Shown here piece after piece: positions 53,933-62,677 of a stretch of DNA of 64,000 nt. The notes beneath the pieces are model-generated. The model ran no database searches, had not been told where the DNA came from, and saw only the letters and a program-made list of their open reading frames with translations. The DNA comes from Nostoc sp. MS1 (GTDB lineage: Bacteria > Cyanobacteriota > Cyanobacteriia > Cyanobacteriales > Nostocaceae). The translations under genes were made by a program, and so were the position numbers. Each line of letters opens with the position of its first letter. Position 1 is the stretch's first letter. The stretch covers positions 62,001 through 126,000 of the forward strand of contig NZ_AP023441.1 of NCBI RefSeq assembly GCF_019976755.1. Reading direction: 5' to 3'.

Positions 53933-54991
53933 ATGATCAATTTAGATATTGATGATCGCAAACAACTAATTACCTTACTTAAGGATCTACCAGAGTTAGC
54001 AACAGAGCGATCGCGCCTACAAATGTTGGAATTGGCTGGTCTCAAGCAGTTGGCTCCCATGATAGATTTATCAGGAGCCTCCTTTGTTGCGGTCAGTGAA
54101 ATTGTCAGGTATCTATCACAGTATGGACGTTTGACCTATGCACATGAAGCACTGGGGCTATTTCTCAACACTCTCAAAAGCTTTGTCGGGGTTCAACAGC
54201 AAGAGTTTCTCGACGGGTTATTGACAAAGTACGACATGATGACACCCATCGCCGCACTTCCTAATATTGGTCAGTGGAAAGGCGGGGAAACTACAGCAGA
54301 CGTTCTGGAAAAGATTTTTGGCGAGAATACATTACGTCCCATTGCTTTTTTACAGCGAGGACTAGAAGTAGCGCGATCTGTTGCTTATATTGGAGTCAAG
54401 TCCAGTTACCAACGCTGGTCAGGGACAGGCTTTTTAGTAGCTAAAGATTTATTGCTGACGAACAATCACGTTTTGCCAAGTTCAGATTTATTAACAAATT
54501 CCATATTTCGCTTTAACTACGAAGACGATTTTCAAGGACAGTCTCAACCCAGTCAAGAATATCACGCCAAGCCTAGTGGACTGTTCCATACAAATGAGGA
54601 ACTAGACTATACCCTGGTTGAACTTGATGGTGAACCTGGGCAAAAGTGGGGATGGTTGCCTTTATTAGCCCGAAATATCAAGTGCAGAGAGCGAATAAAC
54701 ATCATTCAGCATCCAGCCGGAAGACCCAAAGAAATTTCCTTGCAAAACAATTTTGTAGAATATGTTGGCGGTAATGTGGTGCAATATGTTACATCTACAC
54801 TCAATGGTTCTTCTGGGTCGCCAGTATTAAACGATGGCTGGGAAGTGGTCGCCCTGCATCATGCAGGTGGTAATATCCCTGAACCCACAACTAAGAAACG
54901 TTATTTTAGAAACGAGGGTATACTAATAGAGAGGATTTTGGCGGATTTGCCATCAGAAATTAGAGAAATGGTGAATTTAGCATCCAAGTAG
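53933..54991 (+). CDS. Trypsin-like serine protease with N-terminal effector-associated domain
   Basis: A 352-residue protein with no signal peptide. Residues 1 to about 95 form a helical domain resembling effector-associated domain 1 (EAD1): LITLLKDLPELATERSRLQM, then VAVSEIVRYLSQYGRLTYA. The C-terminal part is a chymotrypsin-fold protease with H179 in LTNNHVLPSS, D225 in ELDYTLVELDG and S294 in GSSGSP. It should be a cytoplasmic protease held inactive until recruited. The next gene, 41 bp downstream, is a giant STAND ATPase with a similar N-terminal domain. EAD-fused effectors beside STAND proteins are a known conflict-system pattern. The substrate is unknown. Confidence 0.88.
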   Translation: MINLDIDDRKQLITLLKDLPELATERSRLQMLELAGLKQLAPMIDLSGASFVAVSEIVRYLSQYGRLTYAHEALGLFLNTLKSFVGVQQQEFLDGLLTKYDMMTPIAALPNIGQWKGGETTADVLEKIFGENTLRPIAFLQRGLEVARSVAYIGVKSSYQRWSGTGFLVAKDLLLTNNHVLPSSDLLTNSIFRFNYEDDFQGQSQPSQEYHAKPSGLFHTNEELDYTLVELDGEPGQKWGWLPLLARNIKCRERINIIQHPAGRPKEISLQNNFVEYVGGNVVQYVTSTLNGSSGSPVLNDGWEVVALHHAGGNIPEPTTKKRYFRNEGILIERILADLPSEIREMVNLASK

Positions 54992-55032
54992 ATAATCAAA
55001 GTCTCAACTCCAGTGACTAGGAAGCCTAGACA

Positions 55033-58000
55033 ATGCCCCTGAAGTCTGAACTGTTAAAGTTTTTGTCACAAATGCCGAATACACAAACAGTTCAGCAGCG
55101 TAAAGCATTATTAGCTGCTGTAGGGTTTGATAGGTTAGGTCGGCAAATTACTTGGGAAGGAACCAATCTGGTATTTTTTAATGAATTGCTGGAACTGTTA
55201 ATTTCTGAAGGACAAAGCAATTTAGAGGGGTTTTTAAGAAACTTGGCAGACCGTGATCTGGCTGTTGTCGGCTGGGAGGATAGCCAGAAGTTGGTTGAGT
55301 TTGCTGAAAATATTGGTGTTTTAACTTCACAAGACTGGGAAAGAGAGTTTTGGGGGCTTGCCAAGACAAAATCCTCATCACAAAAGCCTTTTTTTTTGCC
55401 ACAGTCAGATACACCTAATTTTACAGGGCGAGAAGAACAACTCCAGCAACTAGAGGCACTATTGCTCAATACACAGGGTGCTAAAGTCTGTAGTATTGTC
55501 GGGGTATCTGGTGGTGGTGGTATTGGCAAGTCTGCTTTAGCTTGTCGCTTTGCAACGATTCATCAAGATAAATTTCCAGATGGCGTAATTGGGTTACGGG
55601 TAGATGGTAAGGATGTGGATACTATAGCCCGTGAGTTTGTCAGACGTTGTGGAGAACAACTGGATGCGGAGGATGAGCGAGATGCAGCAACTTTGATGCA
55701 GCAGGTATTTGCTCATCGTCGAATGTTGCTGATATTTGACAATGCTGAGGAAGCAAGCATTAAAAAATTGCGTCCGGGAGGAACTTGTTGTGCGGTAATT
55801 GTGACAACGCGAAGACGCAATTTAGCTTTCTCTCTAGATATGGGAGAGGAAGAAACTATTGACTTACCCCCTTTGCCCGAAGCTGATGCGCTGCAATTGT
55901 TAAAGAAGATTTTGGGATCTGAGCGAGTTGAAAATGCGGTGGCGGCTACAAAGCGACTAGTGAAATTAGTTGGTAATTTGCCTCTAGCGTTGCAGGTTCT
56001 GGGTGCAGCTTTACGAGGGCAACGTGAGCCTTTGGATGATTATACACAAGCCTTGGAAGAAGAGAAAGATGAACTGTTTGAAGAACTCAAAGTAGAAGGC
56101 GATCGCGATCTCAATGTAGAACGTTCATTGAATTTAAGCTTGAAGTCACTTTCAGAAGATGAAGTAGATTTTTTCGCTTGTTTAAGTGTATGTGCAGCAG
56201 AAGGCTTTACTAAGCAAACAGCAATGGCATCAACAGGGTGTGAGAGAAATCTGCTAGCCCAACGTTGTTTAAAAAAGCTTTATGATTTGTCGCTCTTGAA
56301 TTATGTAGATACTGGAGAGAACCGTTATCTGCTGCATCCTTTAGTACGGGTGTATGCTGAAGCGTTAGCGAAAAAGCGGGGGTTGCTGGCTGTAGCACAA
56401 GAACGTCATGCTAAATTTTTTGTCGAGTGGCTACAGTCTGATGAATTGAATGATGAGACTACTATTGCTGAGGTTGCCGCAAATTTGGATGATGTAATTT
56501 TGGCTGCTGAGTGGTTGCAGGCTCATGAAGCTGATACCGCACAGAGAAAAAAGGAATCTTATCAATTTGCCTTAAAACTACAGCCGTTATTTGAACAGTA
56601 TGGCTACTGGCAAAAGGCAATTACCCTCATGGCAAGATTTCAGTTCTGGGCAGAGCAACTTCATGATTGGAATACAGTAGTTAAATGCAAAATGCACGAG
56701 GCTCGCTACTGGTCTTTTGCAGGAGACTTTGAAAGAGCCGAAGAAATTTTAAAATCTTCACAGACATATTTAAAAAATATTGAGAATTTAAATACTCAAA
56801 AGAGACGTGAAGCGCAAGTTCTGAATGTATTGGGTGGTATCTTTCAGAAACAAGGTAAGGTAGAAGAAGCAATTCAGACTTTTAGAGCAGAAATTCTGAT
56901 TGAAGAAGAAATTGGTGATAATCAATCTTTAGCCATTGTCTGCAATCGTTTAGGAAAATTATTGCAGTCCCAGGGCAAAATAGAACAAGCACAGCAGACT
57001 TTTGAACGAGGAATTGCGATCGCCCAAGCTCGCAATGACCGATTAACCATTGCCATTGGGCTGAACTGTTTAGGCGGACTGCTTCAGCAACAAGGCAAAT
57101 TAGAACAGGCACAGCAGATTTTTGAAAGAGAAATTGAAATCGTCCAAACTCTCAATGACCAATCTCAACTTGCCATTACACTAAACCGTTTAGGAGGATT
57201 ACTTCAGCAACAAGGCAAACTAGAACAGGCACAGCAAGCTTTTGAGCAAGTAATTGCGATCGCTCAAGCTCTCAATGACCAATCTCAACTTGCCATTGGC
57301 TGGAACTGTTTAGGCGGATTGCTTCAGCAACAAGGCAAACTAGAACAGGCACAGCAGGCTTTTGAGCAAGGAATTGCGATCGCCCAAGCTCTTAATGACC
57401 AATCTCAACTTGCCATTAGCTGGAACTGTTTAGGCGGATTGCTTCAGCAACAAGGCAAATTAGAACAGGCACAGCAGGCTTTTGAGCAAGTAGTTACCAT
57501 CGCTCAAGCTCTCAATGACCAATCATCCCTTGCCATTGGCTGGAACTGTTTAGGCGGACTACTTCAGCAACAAGGCAAATTAGAACAGGCACAGCAGGCT
57601 TTTGAACAAGTAGTTACCATCGCGCAAGCTCTTAATGACCAATCTCAACTTGCCATTGGCTGGAACTGTTTAGGCGGACTGTTTCAGCAACAAGGCAAAT
57701 TAGAACAGGCACAGCAGGCTTTTGAACAAGTAGTTACCATCGCGCAAGCTCTTAATGACCAATCTCAACTTGCCATTGGCTGGAACTGTTTAGGCGGACT
57801 GTTTCAGCAACAAAGCAAATTAGAACAGGCACAGCAGGCTTTTGAGCAAGTAATTGCGATCGTCCAAGCTCTCAATGACCAATCATCCCTTGCCATTGGC
57901 TGGAACCGTTTAGGCGGAGTGCTTCAGCAACAAGGCAAATTAGAACAAGCACAGCAGGCTTTTGAGCAAGTAATTGCGATCGCACAAGCTCTCAATGACC

Positions 58001-59478
58001 AATCTCAACTTGCCATTGGCTGGAACTGTTTAGGCGGATTGCTTCAACAACAAGGTAAATTAGAACAAGCACAGCAGGCTTTTGAACAAGGAATAGTGAT
58101 CGCACAAGCTCTCAATGACCAATCTCAACTTGCCATTGGGTTGAGTCGTTTAGGAGGGTTACTTCAGCAACAAGGCAAATTAGACCAAGCGCTGATAATA
58201 GCTAAACGTTGTGTTGCTATTGAAACAGAATTGGGTGTTTCCAAAGGACTAGCAATGGCCTTAACACAAGTTAGTCAACTTCTGAAAGCAGCAGGACAGA
58301 TTCCAGAAGCAATTACCACCCTCGAATTTCTTTCTCAGATTGAGGAAGAACTTGGAAATCAGCGAGGATTAGCCATGACACTTAGTTCATTGGCTAGTCT
58401 GCAAAGAGATAATGGAGATTTTGAGAATGCTTTTAATACATTGCTACGTATTCTTGCCATTGAGGAGAGTTTGAATAATAAAGAAAGTATACTATGGACA
58501 TTAAATAATTTATTGTCTCTAGCTTTACAACAAAAGAAATTTGATCTAGCCCTTGAATATTACAATCATGCTGTTGAAATGACAAGAAATTATGATAATA
58601 AACAAGTTTCAGCTTCTTTTTTGAATGGAATGGGGATAGCACTTCACCAATATGGCAATCTTCTTATAGAACAACGAAAATCTGTGGATAAAGCTGTTGA
58701 ACTCCAAGAAAAAAGCCAAGAAATTTTCACCCATCTCAATAGCCCTATTCAGGTTGCATGGGTTTTGCACAGTCTTGGTAGAGCTTGGAAATTAAAAGGT
58801 AAATTTAACACAGCAGAAATAGTTCTTAAACGTAGTCAGGAAATTTTTGAAGATAACAAAGATTTTCCGAGTTTAGCCAAGGTCTTAAATACCTTGGGTG
58901 GGGTTTTAGAAAAACAACAGAAGTGGAATGAAGCTGAAAAAATTCTCCGACAAAGTTACGACTTAGCTGTAAAGCTGAATGATAAACGAGGGCAAGCCAT
59001 AATAACTAATAGTTTAGGTCAAGTTATGGCTCATCAAGAAGGGGAAGAAGCTTTTAAGCTTGCAAAAATGTACTTTAATAAAAGTATCGAGTTAGGAGAA
59101 GAACTTGATGATCAGCAACATCTTGCTAAAGTACATACAGCAATGGGACAAGCATTTTTAGCTCACAAAGTTTTTGATCGGGCTGTGGAGGAATTGTCTA
59201 AAGGTTTTGAAATTGATGAAAATTTGTCTAATGTTTATGGTTTAAGAATTGTCACGCCTATGCTAACTTCTGCTTTAACTAAGTTGAGAAAACGAGAAGA
59301 AGCATTGAAGTATTGCAATCGCGCATTGGTAATTGACCCAAATTCAGTAGATTTACTGCAATTACGTAACAAAATTTATAACTCCTCACCTGTCGATACC
59401 TTAGCCCCAAATTTGGGAATACTCAACCAAGTGGGTGTGAGGTTGAGAAAGTGGGAGAAGAAAGAGCGTATTGGTTAG
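55033..59478 (+). CDS. STAND (NB-ARC) ATPase with EAD-like N-terminus and TPR sensor array
   Basis: A 1481-residue NLR-like protein. Residues 1 to about 110 resemble an effector-associated domain (LLKFLSQMPNTQTVQQRKAL, then FFNELLELLISEGQ). After FTGREEQL comes the NB-ARC with P-loop GVSGGGGIGKSA (K166, S167), Walker B LLIFDNAEE (D236), VTTRRRN and GNLPLALQVLG (about 313-323). A winged-helix region (about 370-470) precedes about 1000 residues of TPR. Units at about 600-1075 are 40 residues each and almost identical. The array would sense a ligand and trigger oligomerisation, recruiting the upstream protease through EAD-EAD contact. This is inference from STAND conflict systems. The P-loop has two extra Gly. 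The last 28 bp overlap dprA. Confidence 0.9.
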   Translation: MPLKSELLKFLSQMPNTQTVQQRKALLAAVGFDRLGRQITWEGTNLVFFNELLELLISEGQSNLEGFLRNLADRDLAVVGWEDSQKLVEFAENIGVLTSQDWEREFWGLAKTKSSSQKPFFLPQSDTPNFTGREEQLQQLEALLLNTQGAKVCSIVGVSGGGGIGKSALACRFATIHQDKFPDGVIGLRVDGKDVDTIAREFVRRCGEQLDAEDERDAATLMQQVFAHRRMLLIFDNAEEASIKKLRPGGTCCAVIVTTRRRNLAFSLDMGEEETIDLPPLPEADALQLLKKILGSERVENAVAATKRLVKLVGNLPLALQVLGAALRGQREPLDDYTQALEEEKDELFEELKVEGDRDLNVERSLNLSLKSLSEDEVDFFACLSVCAAEGFTKQTAMASTGCERNLLAQRCLKKLYDLSLLNYVDTGENRYLLHPLVRVYAEALAKKRGLLAVAQERHAKFFVEWLQSDELNDETTIAEVAANLDDVILAAEWLQAHEADTAQRKKESYQFALKLQPLFEQYGYWQKAITLMARFQFWAEQLHDWNTVVKCKMHEARYWSFAGDFERAEEILKSSQTYLKNIENLNTQKRREAQVLNVLGGIFQKQGKVEEAIQTFRAEILIEEEIGDNQSLAIVCNRLGKLLQSQGKIEQAQQTFERGIAIAQARNDRLTIAIGLNCLGGLLQQQGKLEQAQQIFEREIEIVQTLNDQSQLAITLNRLGGLLQQQGKLEQAQQAFEQVIAIAQALNDQSQLAIGWNCLGGLLQQQGKLEQAQQAFEQGIAIAQALNDQSQLAISWNCLGGLLQQQGKLEQAQQAFEQVVTIAQALNDQSSLAIGWNCLGGLLQQQGKLEQAQQAFEQVVTIAQALNDQSQLAIGWNCLGGLFQQQGKLEQAQQAFEQVVTIAQALNDQSQLAIGWNCLGGLFQQQSKLEQAQQAFEQVIAIVQALNDQSSLAIGWNRLGGVLQQQGKLEQAQQAFEQVIAIAQALNDQSQLAIGWNCLGGLLQQQGKLEQAQQAFEQGIVIAQALNDQSQLAIGLSRLGGLLQQQGKLDQALIIAKRCVAIETELGVSKGLAMALTQVSQLLKAAGQIPEAITTLEFLSQIEEELGNQRGLAMTLSSLASLQRDNGDFENAFNTLLRILAIEESLNNKESILWTLNNLLSLALQQKKFDLALEYYNHAVEMTRNYDNKQVSASFLNGMGIALHQYGNLLIEQRKSVDKAVELQEKSQEIFTHLNSPIQVAWVLHSLGRAWKLKGKFNTAEIVLKRSQEIFEDNKDFPSLAKVLNTLGGVLEKQQKWNEAEKILRQSYDLAVKLNDKRGQAIITNSLGQVMAHQEGEEAFKLAKMYFNKSIELGEELDDQQHLAKVHTAMGQAFLAHKVFDRAVEELSKGFEIDENLSNVYGLRIVTPMLTSALTKLRKREEALKYCNRALVIDPNSVDLLQLRNKIYNSSPVDTLAPNLGILNQVGVRLRKWEKKERIG
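56827..58266. repeat. 120-bp tandem repeats encoding near-identical TPR units
   Basis: Twelve units of exactly 120 bp, with nine almost identical from 57067 to 58146. Each codes 40 residues starting LLQQQGKLEQAQQAFEQ and ending LNDQSQLAIGWNCLGG. Differences are few and many are shared between neighbours, showing recent duplication or gene conversion. Several units include a HIP1 site in the segment ATTGCGATCGC. Confidence 0.95.
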
Positions 59479-60569
59479 CATGGGCGCAAATATCTGGAGT
59501 TGGGCCTGTTTTACTGCAACGACTACAGCAGCATTTTGGCACATTATCAGCAGCTTGGTATGCTACTAAATCTCAATTAGGGGAAGTAGAGGGCTTCGGT
59601 TTACAGACCTTAGAAAAGGTGGTAAAACAGCGATCGCAACTAAATCCAGAACAATTACTCATCCAGCACGAACAAGAAAACCCCCATTTTTGGACACCAG
59701 CAGATACAGACTATCCCCGTCTGTTATTGGAAACTCCCAGCCCACCGCCAATGTTATATTATCGGGGTGAAGTAGATTTACAAGAAAACCTCGGACATAA
59801 ACCGCTAGTTGGCATTGTCGGTACACGCCAGCCGTCAGAATATGGTATCCGTTGGACGCGCCAAATTAGCACAGCCTTAGCCAAAAATGGCTTCACCATA
59901 GTTTCAGGTATGGCTGAGGGAATTGATACAGTCAGCCACGGTGCAGCGATGAAAGCCGGCGGACGGACAATTGCAGTTTTAGGTACGGGTGTAGATGTAG
60001 TCTATCCTCATAAAAACAAGGATTTGTACAAGCAAATTCTCACATCGGGAATAGTTGTTAGTGAATATCCTGCCAAGACCCCACCTGACCGGACACATTT
60101 TCCCCGGCGTAATAGAATAATTGCAGGGTTGAGTCGCGCTGTCTTGGTGATGGAAGCGCCTATCAAGTCTGGTGCATTAATTACGGCTACCTACGCCAAC
60201 GATTTTGGCAGAGATGTTTACGCACTCCCTGGAAGATTAGATGACCACCCATCCCAAGGCTGTTTAAAATTAATTAGTCAAGGTGCTTCTTTAATTATCA
60301 GTGAAATAGACGAACTATTAAAAATGTTGGGAGCGATACCACAACTAGATACAGTAGATAAATCACCTACACCAGAACAGTTGAGTTTGCCCATTTTACC
60401 ACCAGAACTACAACAAGTACTGGATGCGATCGCCACTGATGCCTTACCCTTCGATTTAATTATCCAACAAACAGGCATGAATGCAGGCTCAGTTTCCAGT
60501 GCCTTATTACAGTTGGAACTGATGGGTGTAATTTCTCAACTCCCCGGAATGCGATATCAAAAATGTTAA
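59451..60569 (+). CDS. dprA: DNA processing protein DprA
   Basis: DprA protects incoming single-stranded DNA and loads RecA during natural transformation. The 372-residue protein has an N-terminal SAM-like domain (LAWAQISGVGPVLLQRLQQH), the Rossmann-type core (VGIVGTRQPSEYG, VSGMAEGIDTVSHGAA, FPRRNRIIAGLSRAVLVMEA, GSGALITATYA variant KSGALITATYA, ALPGRLDDHPSQG) and a C-terminal winged helix (about 305-372). The start is GTG 59451, which overlaps the end of the STAND gene by 28 bp. Translation coupling with the upstream conflict gene is thus possible. The end overlaps the convergent PAP/fibrillin gene by 4 bp. Confidence 0.95.
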   Translation: MGEERAYWLAWAQISGVGPVLLQRLQQHFGTLSAAWYATKSQLGEVEGFGLQTLEKVVKQRSQLNPEQLLIQHEQENPHFWTPADTDYPRLLLETPSPPPMLYYRGEVDLQENLGHKPLVGIVGTRQPSEYGIRWTRQISTALAKNGFTIVSGMAEGIDTVSHGAAMKAGGRTIAVLGTGVDVVYPHKNKDLYKQILTSGIVVSEYPAKTPPDRTHFPRRNRIIAGLSRAVLVMEAPIKSGALITATYANDFGRDVYALPGRLDDHPSQGCLKLISQGASLIISEIDELLKMLGAIPQLDTVDKSPTPEQLSLPILPPELQQVLDAIATDALPFDLIIQQTGMNAGSVSSALLQLELMGVISQLPGMRYQKC

Positions 60570-61183
60570 GCTTCACGGCGGAACACAAACAAATTTCCAG
60601 TTGCACCTCGTCCTAATCTCATGTCTTCATCTAAGTAGGAAGTTATCCATACAGCCTCATTGCGGAGAAATTCTAGCACTGGGATTTTCAACTCAGGTAA
60701 ATTCCATTGTGATAACCCCAAGAGTTTTGTAGCTTGCACAGCAAATGAACTAAAACTTACCGTAGCAGTTTGCTCATCTGTAGTACATATCCATACTCCA
60801 TCGGCTTGCACTTGCCACTCTCCTAGCAGTGGTAGGTCAAAAATGGTGTTGTTGGAAGCGAAAATTCGGTTGGTATCGCCTGCGTCTAACTTTTGCCACA
60901 CCCGTTTGAGTTTAATTCCCCCGCCAAAGTTGGGCAATGATGCAAGAGGGCGTGTAACAACTGTACCCATAGAAGCGTACACTAATTGCCAGTCCCCAAA
61001 TAGGGAAGGTAGATAGCTGGGATTAAGTGGTTGTTTGATGGGGTTAAGACTTTCCAAGCGCCGCAAAATTTCATCTATTGATTCTTGTGTTGATGGAAAT
61101 AAAGCTTGTTCTAAACCTAATGCTTCTAATCTTTGCAGTAGTTCGGCTTTTAAAGAAATTCTTGTGGCATCGTCGTTAATCAT
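60566..61183 (-). CDS. PAP/fibrillin (plastid lipid-associated) family protein
   Basis: A protein of about 205 residues of the plastid-lipid-associated protein/fibrillin family. The lipocalin-like hallmark is LFGDWQLVYASMGTVVTRPL near residue 60, followed by GGGIKLKRVWQKL. The C-terminal conserved region has an Arg/Asp pattern in SYLDEDMRLGRGATGNLFVF. These proteins bind or organise lipids and quinones at thylakoids. The start is taken at ATG 61183, with AAAGG 7 bp upstream; ATG 61186 and 61204 are also in frame. It is convergent with dprA with a 4-bp overlap. Confidence 0.9.
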   Translation of the reverse strand: MINDDATRISLKAELLQRLEALGLEQALFPSTQESIDEILRRLESLNPIKQPLNPSYLPSLFGDWQLVYASMGTVVTRPLASLPNFGGGIKLKRVWQKLDAGDTNRIFASNNTIFDLPLLGEWQVQADGVWICTTDEQTATVSFSSFAVQATKLLGLSQWNLPELKIPVLEFLRNEAVWITSYLDEDMRLGRGATGNLFVFRREA

Positions 61184-61257
61184 CATTAAGCCTTTTACCA
61201 ACATCACATTTTCTGCATTATCTCAGCAGTGCGATCGCTTTTATGCTCCAAGGTATC

Positions 61258-61328
61258 TAGTGGCGTAGCAAGCCTTAAATGCTGCGTTCAATTTTTGCCA
61301 AATCTATTTAACATTGCCACGCCACTAC
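61258..61328. mobile_element. MITE-like element with TAGTGGCGT ends
   Basis: The left end TAGTGGCGTAGCAA (61258-61271) and the right end TTGCCACGCCACTA (61313-61326) are 14-bp inverted repeats with one mismatch. They enclose about 40 bp. A half-copy is at 46111-46133. The right end supplies the TAG stop codon of the leftward gene at 61325. Confidence 0.75.
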
Positions 61329-62041
61329 ACTCTTGCCAAAATATCATTCCACTCAGATAAACACAAAGGTTTTACTTCTAACTGCATACCAAAACAATCA
61401 CTAGCAGCAGCAGTCAAAGCCGTAATTATCTGTTCTACACTCAAGTTTAATTGCACAGGTGTAAAAGCTTCTGCCCCAAATACTTGGGCAAATAATTCTG
61501 CATCGGGTTGGAGACGCATAGAACCATGTTGCAAGATTACATCACCGCGCCGCAGTTGAGCGCTACCAATTAGTTTTGTTCCATCTACTAAAACTAAATC
61601 TGCACCTGTGGCTGTACCAAAGCAATTAGGATTATGGATGTAACCACGCCCGGCTGTACCATAGGTTAATTGTATGGCGATCGCTTTCCATCCTTGAATT
61701 AAAAATTCACAAATCTTTTGATAAGCTGCAACACGATTACTAGGCAAACCAGATGTTACCACAGCATAAGTTAAATCACCTTGATGTAATACTGCCCTAC
61801 CACCTGTAGGACGACGCACTAAATCTAACTTTTGACCTCGCCAAGTTAAATTTTCCCAATGTTGGGGATATTGGCGTTGATGATAACCAAGAGAAATGGC
61901 AGGTGGCGACCAAGTGTAAAATCTCAAAGTAGGTGGATGTTTACCAGACTGGTGCTGTTCTAATAACCAACGGTCAATAGCCATCTGTACACTACCGGAA
62001 GCGTCCAATAAAGGAATTAGTCGCCACTGCTTGCTACCCAT
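61325..62041 (-). CDS. Lipoate-protein ligase A / octanoyltransferase family protein
   Basis: A 238-residue protein of the BPL/LPL catalytic family. The family motif VRRPTGGRAVLHQGDLTYAV is near residues 75-94, with LGYHQRQYP before it and ADLVLVDGTKLIGSAQLRR with the catalytic Lys after it. LQHGSMRLQ completes the core. Cys in NCFGTAT precedes GADL, as in LipM-type octanoyltransferases, so it may move octanoate to protein rather than activate lipoate. Start ATG 62041. The last codons and TAG lie in a MITE-like terminal repeat. The YbjN gene is 17 bp upstream, same direction. Confidence 0.9.
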   Translation of the reverse strand: MGSKQWRLIPLLDASGSVQMAIDRWLLEQHQSGKHPPTLRFYTWSPPAISLGYHQRQYPQHWENLTWRGQKLDLVRRPTGGRAVLHQGDLTYAVVTSGLPSNRVAAYQKICEFLIQGWKAIAIQLTYGTAGRGYIHNPNCFGTATGADLVLVDGTKLIGSAQLRRGDVILQHGSMRLQPDAELFAQVFGAEAFTPVQLNLSVEQIITALTAAASDCFGMQLEVKPLCLSEWNDILARV

Positions 62042-62058
62042 CAGGAGTTTATAATTAC

Positions 62059-62538
62059 TTAAGCTGCACCAAATTCTGATTGTAAGGCTTCATCATTGTC
62101 ATCGGCGACAGTAGCCACAATAGTAATCAGCCGTGAGACTTCCCCAGGAGATATTTCTGCCAAGGTGCGGATAGAAATAACCACTACTTGATTTTCAATA
62201 ATGCCAAAACGGGCTTCAAAAGTACCAGAACAGTTCAACTCCAATAGATGACGCAATAACTTAGGTTCATCCTTAGCTGGTAAGTGGAGAACAGTTGACC
62301 ACACTGTAATAGTATCTTCATCGGTTGTTCCAGTCAGTTGAACAAATACTTCGACAGTGCCATATTTGAACTTCCATAGATAACCACCCTCTGGAGTGTG
62401 GCTAACCATTGCACTATCATCTTGTTCTAGAGAGTCGATGACATTTTCAATGATTTCTACATGATTAATGCTAGTTTTTTCGGAAATTAGTTCTTCAATG
62501 CGTTCGTCGTTAGTTAGGTTTTCTTGGTAAGTTGCCAT
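62059..62538 (-). CDS. YbjN-domain protein
   Basis: A 159-residue acidic protein of the YbjN family. It has an N-terminal helix (NHVEIIENVIDSLEQDD), strands in GYLWKFKYGTVEVFVQLTGT, LHLPAKDEPKLLRHLLELNC and GIIENQVVVISIRTLAEISP. The fold resembles type III secretion chaperones. The function is unclear; in enteric bacteria YbjN is linked to stress responses. Start ATG 62538. It is followed by the lipoate-ligase-like gene 17 bp downstream, probably cotranscribed. Confidence 0.88.
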   Translation of the reverse strand: MATYQENLTNDERIEELISEKTSINHVEIIENVIDSLEQDDSAMVSHTPEGGYLWKFKYGTVEVFVQLTGTTDEDTITVWSTVLHLPAKDEPKLLRHLLELNCSGTFEARFGIIENQVVVISIRTLAEISPGEVSRLITIVATVADDNDEALQSEFGAA

Positions 62539-62677
62539 AGAAATTTCTCTCTAAATATATTTTCTGTTATCTACACATACTTTATACCTTGAGAAGAAAG
62601 CATAGTTTTAGCACCTAAAGAGTAAATTTAGATTAGATGAGTGTATGATTATTTTGCCTCTGCCGAAGGCAAACATC

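Noticed and set aside
56827..58266. 120-bp repeats considered as an assembly artefact or mobile element
   Set aside because: The frame stays open through all units and each gives a normal TPR-type 40-residue block, so it is a genuine coding array.
60660..61268. Rightward frames opposite the PAP/fibrillin gene
   Set aside because: They are antisense shadows of a well-supported gene with typical codon-position bias on the other strand.
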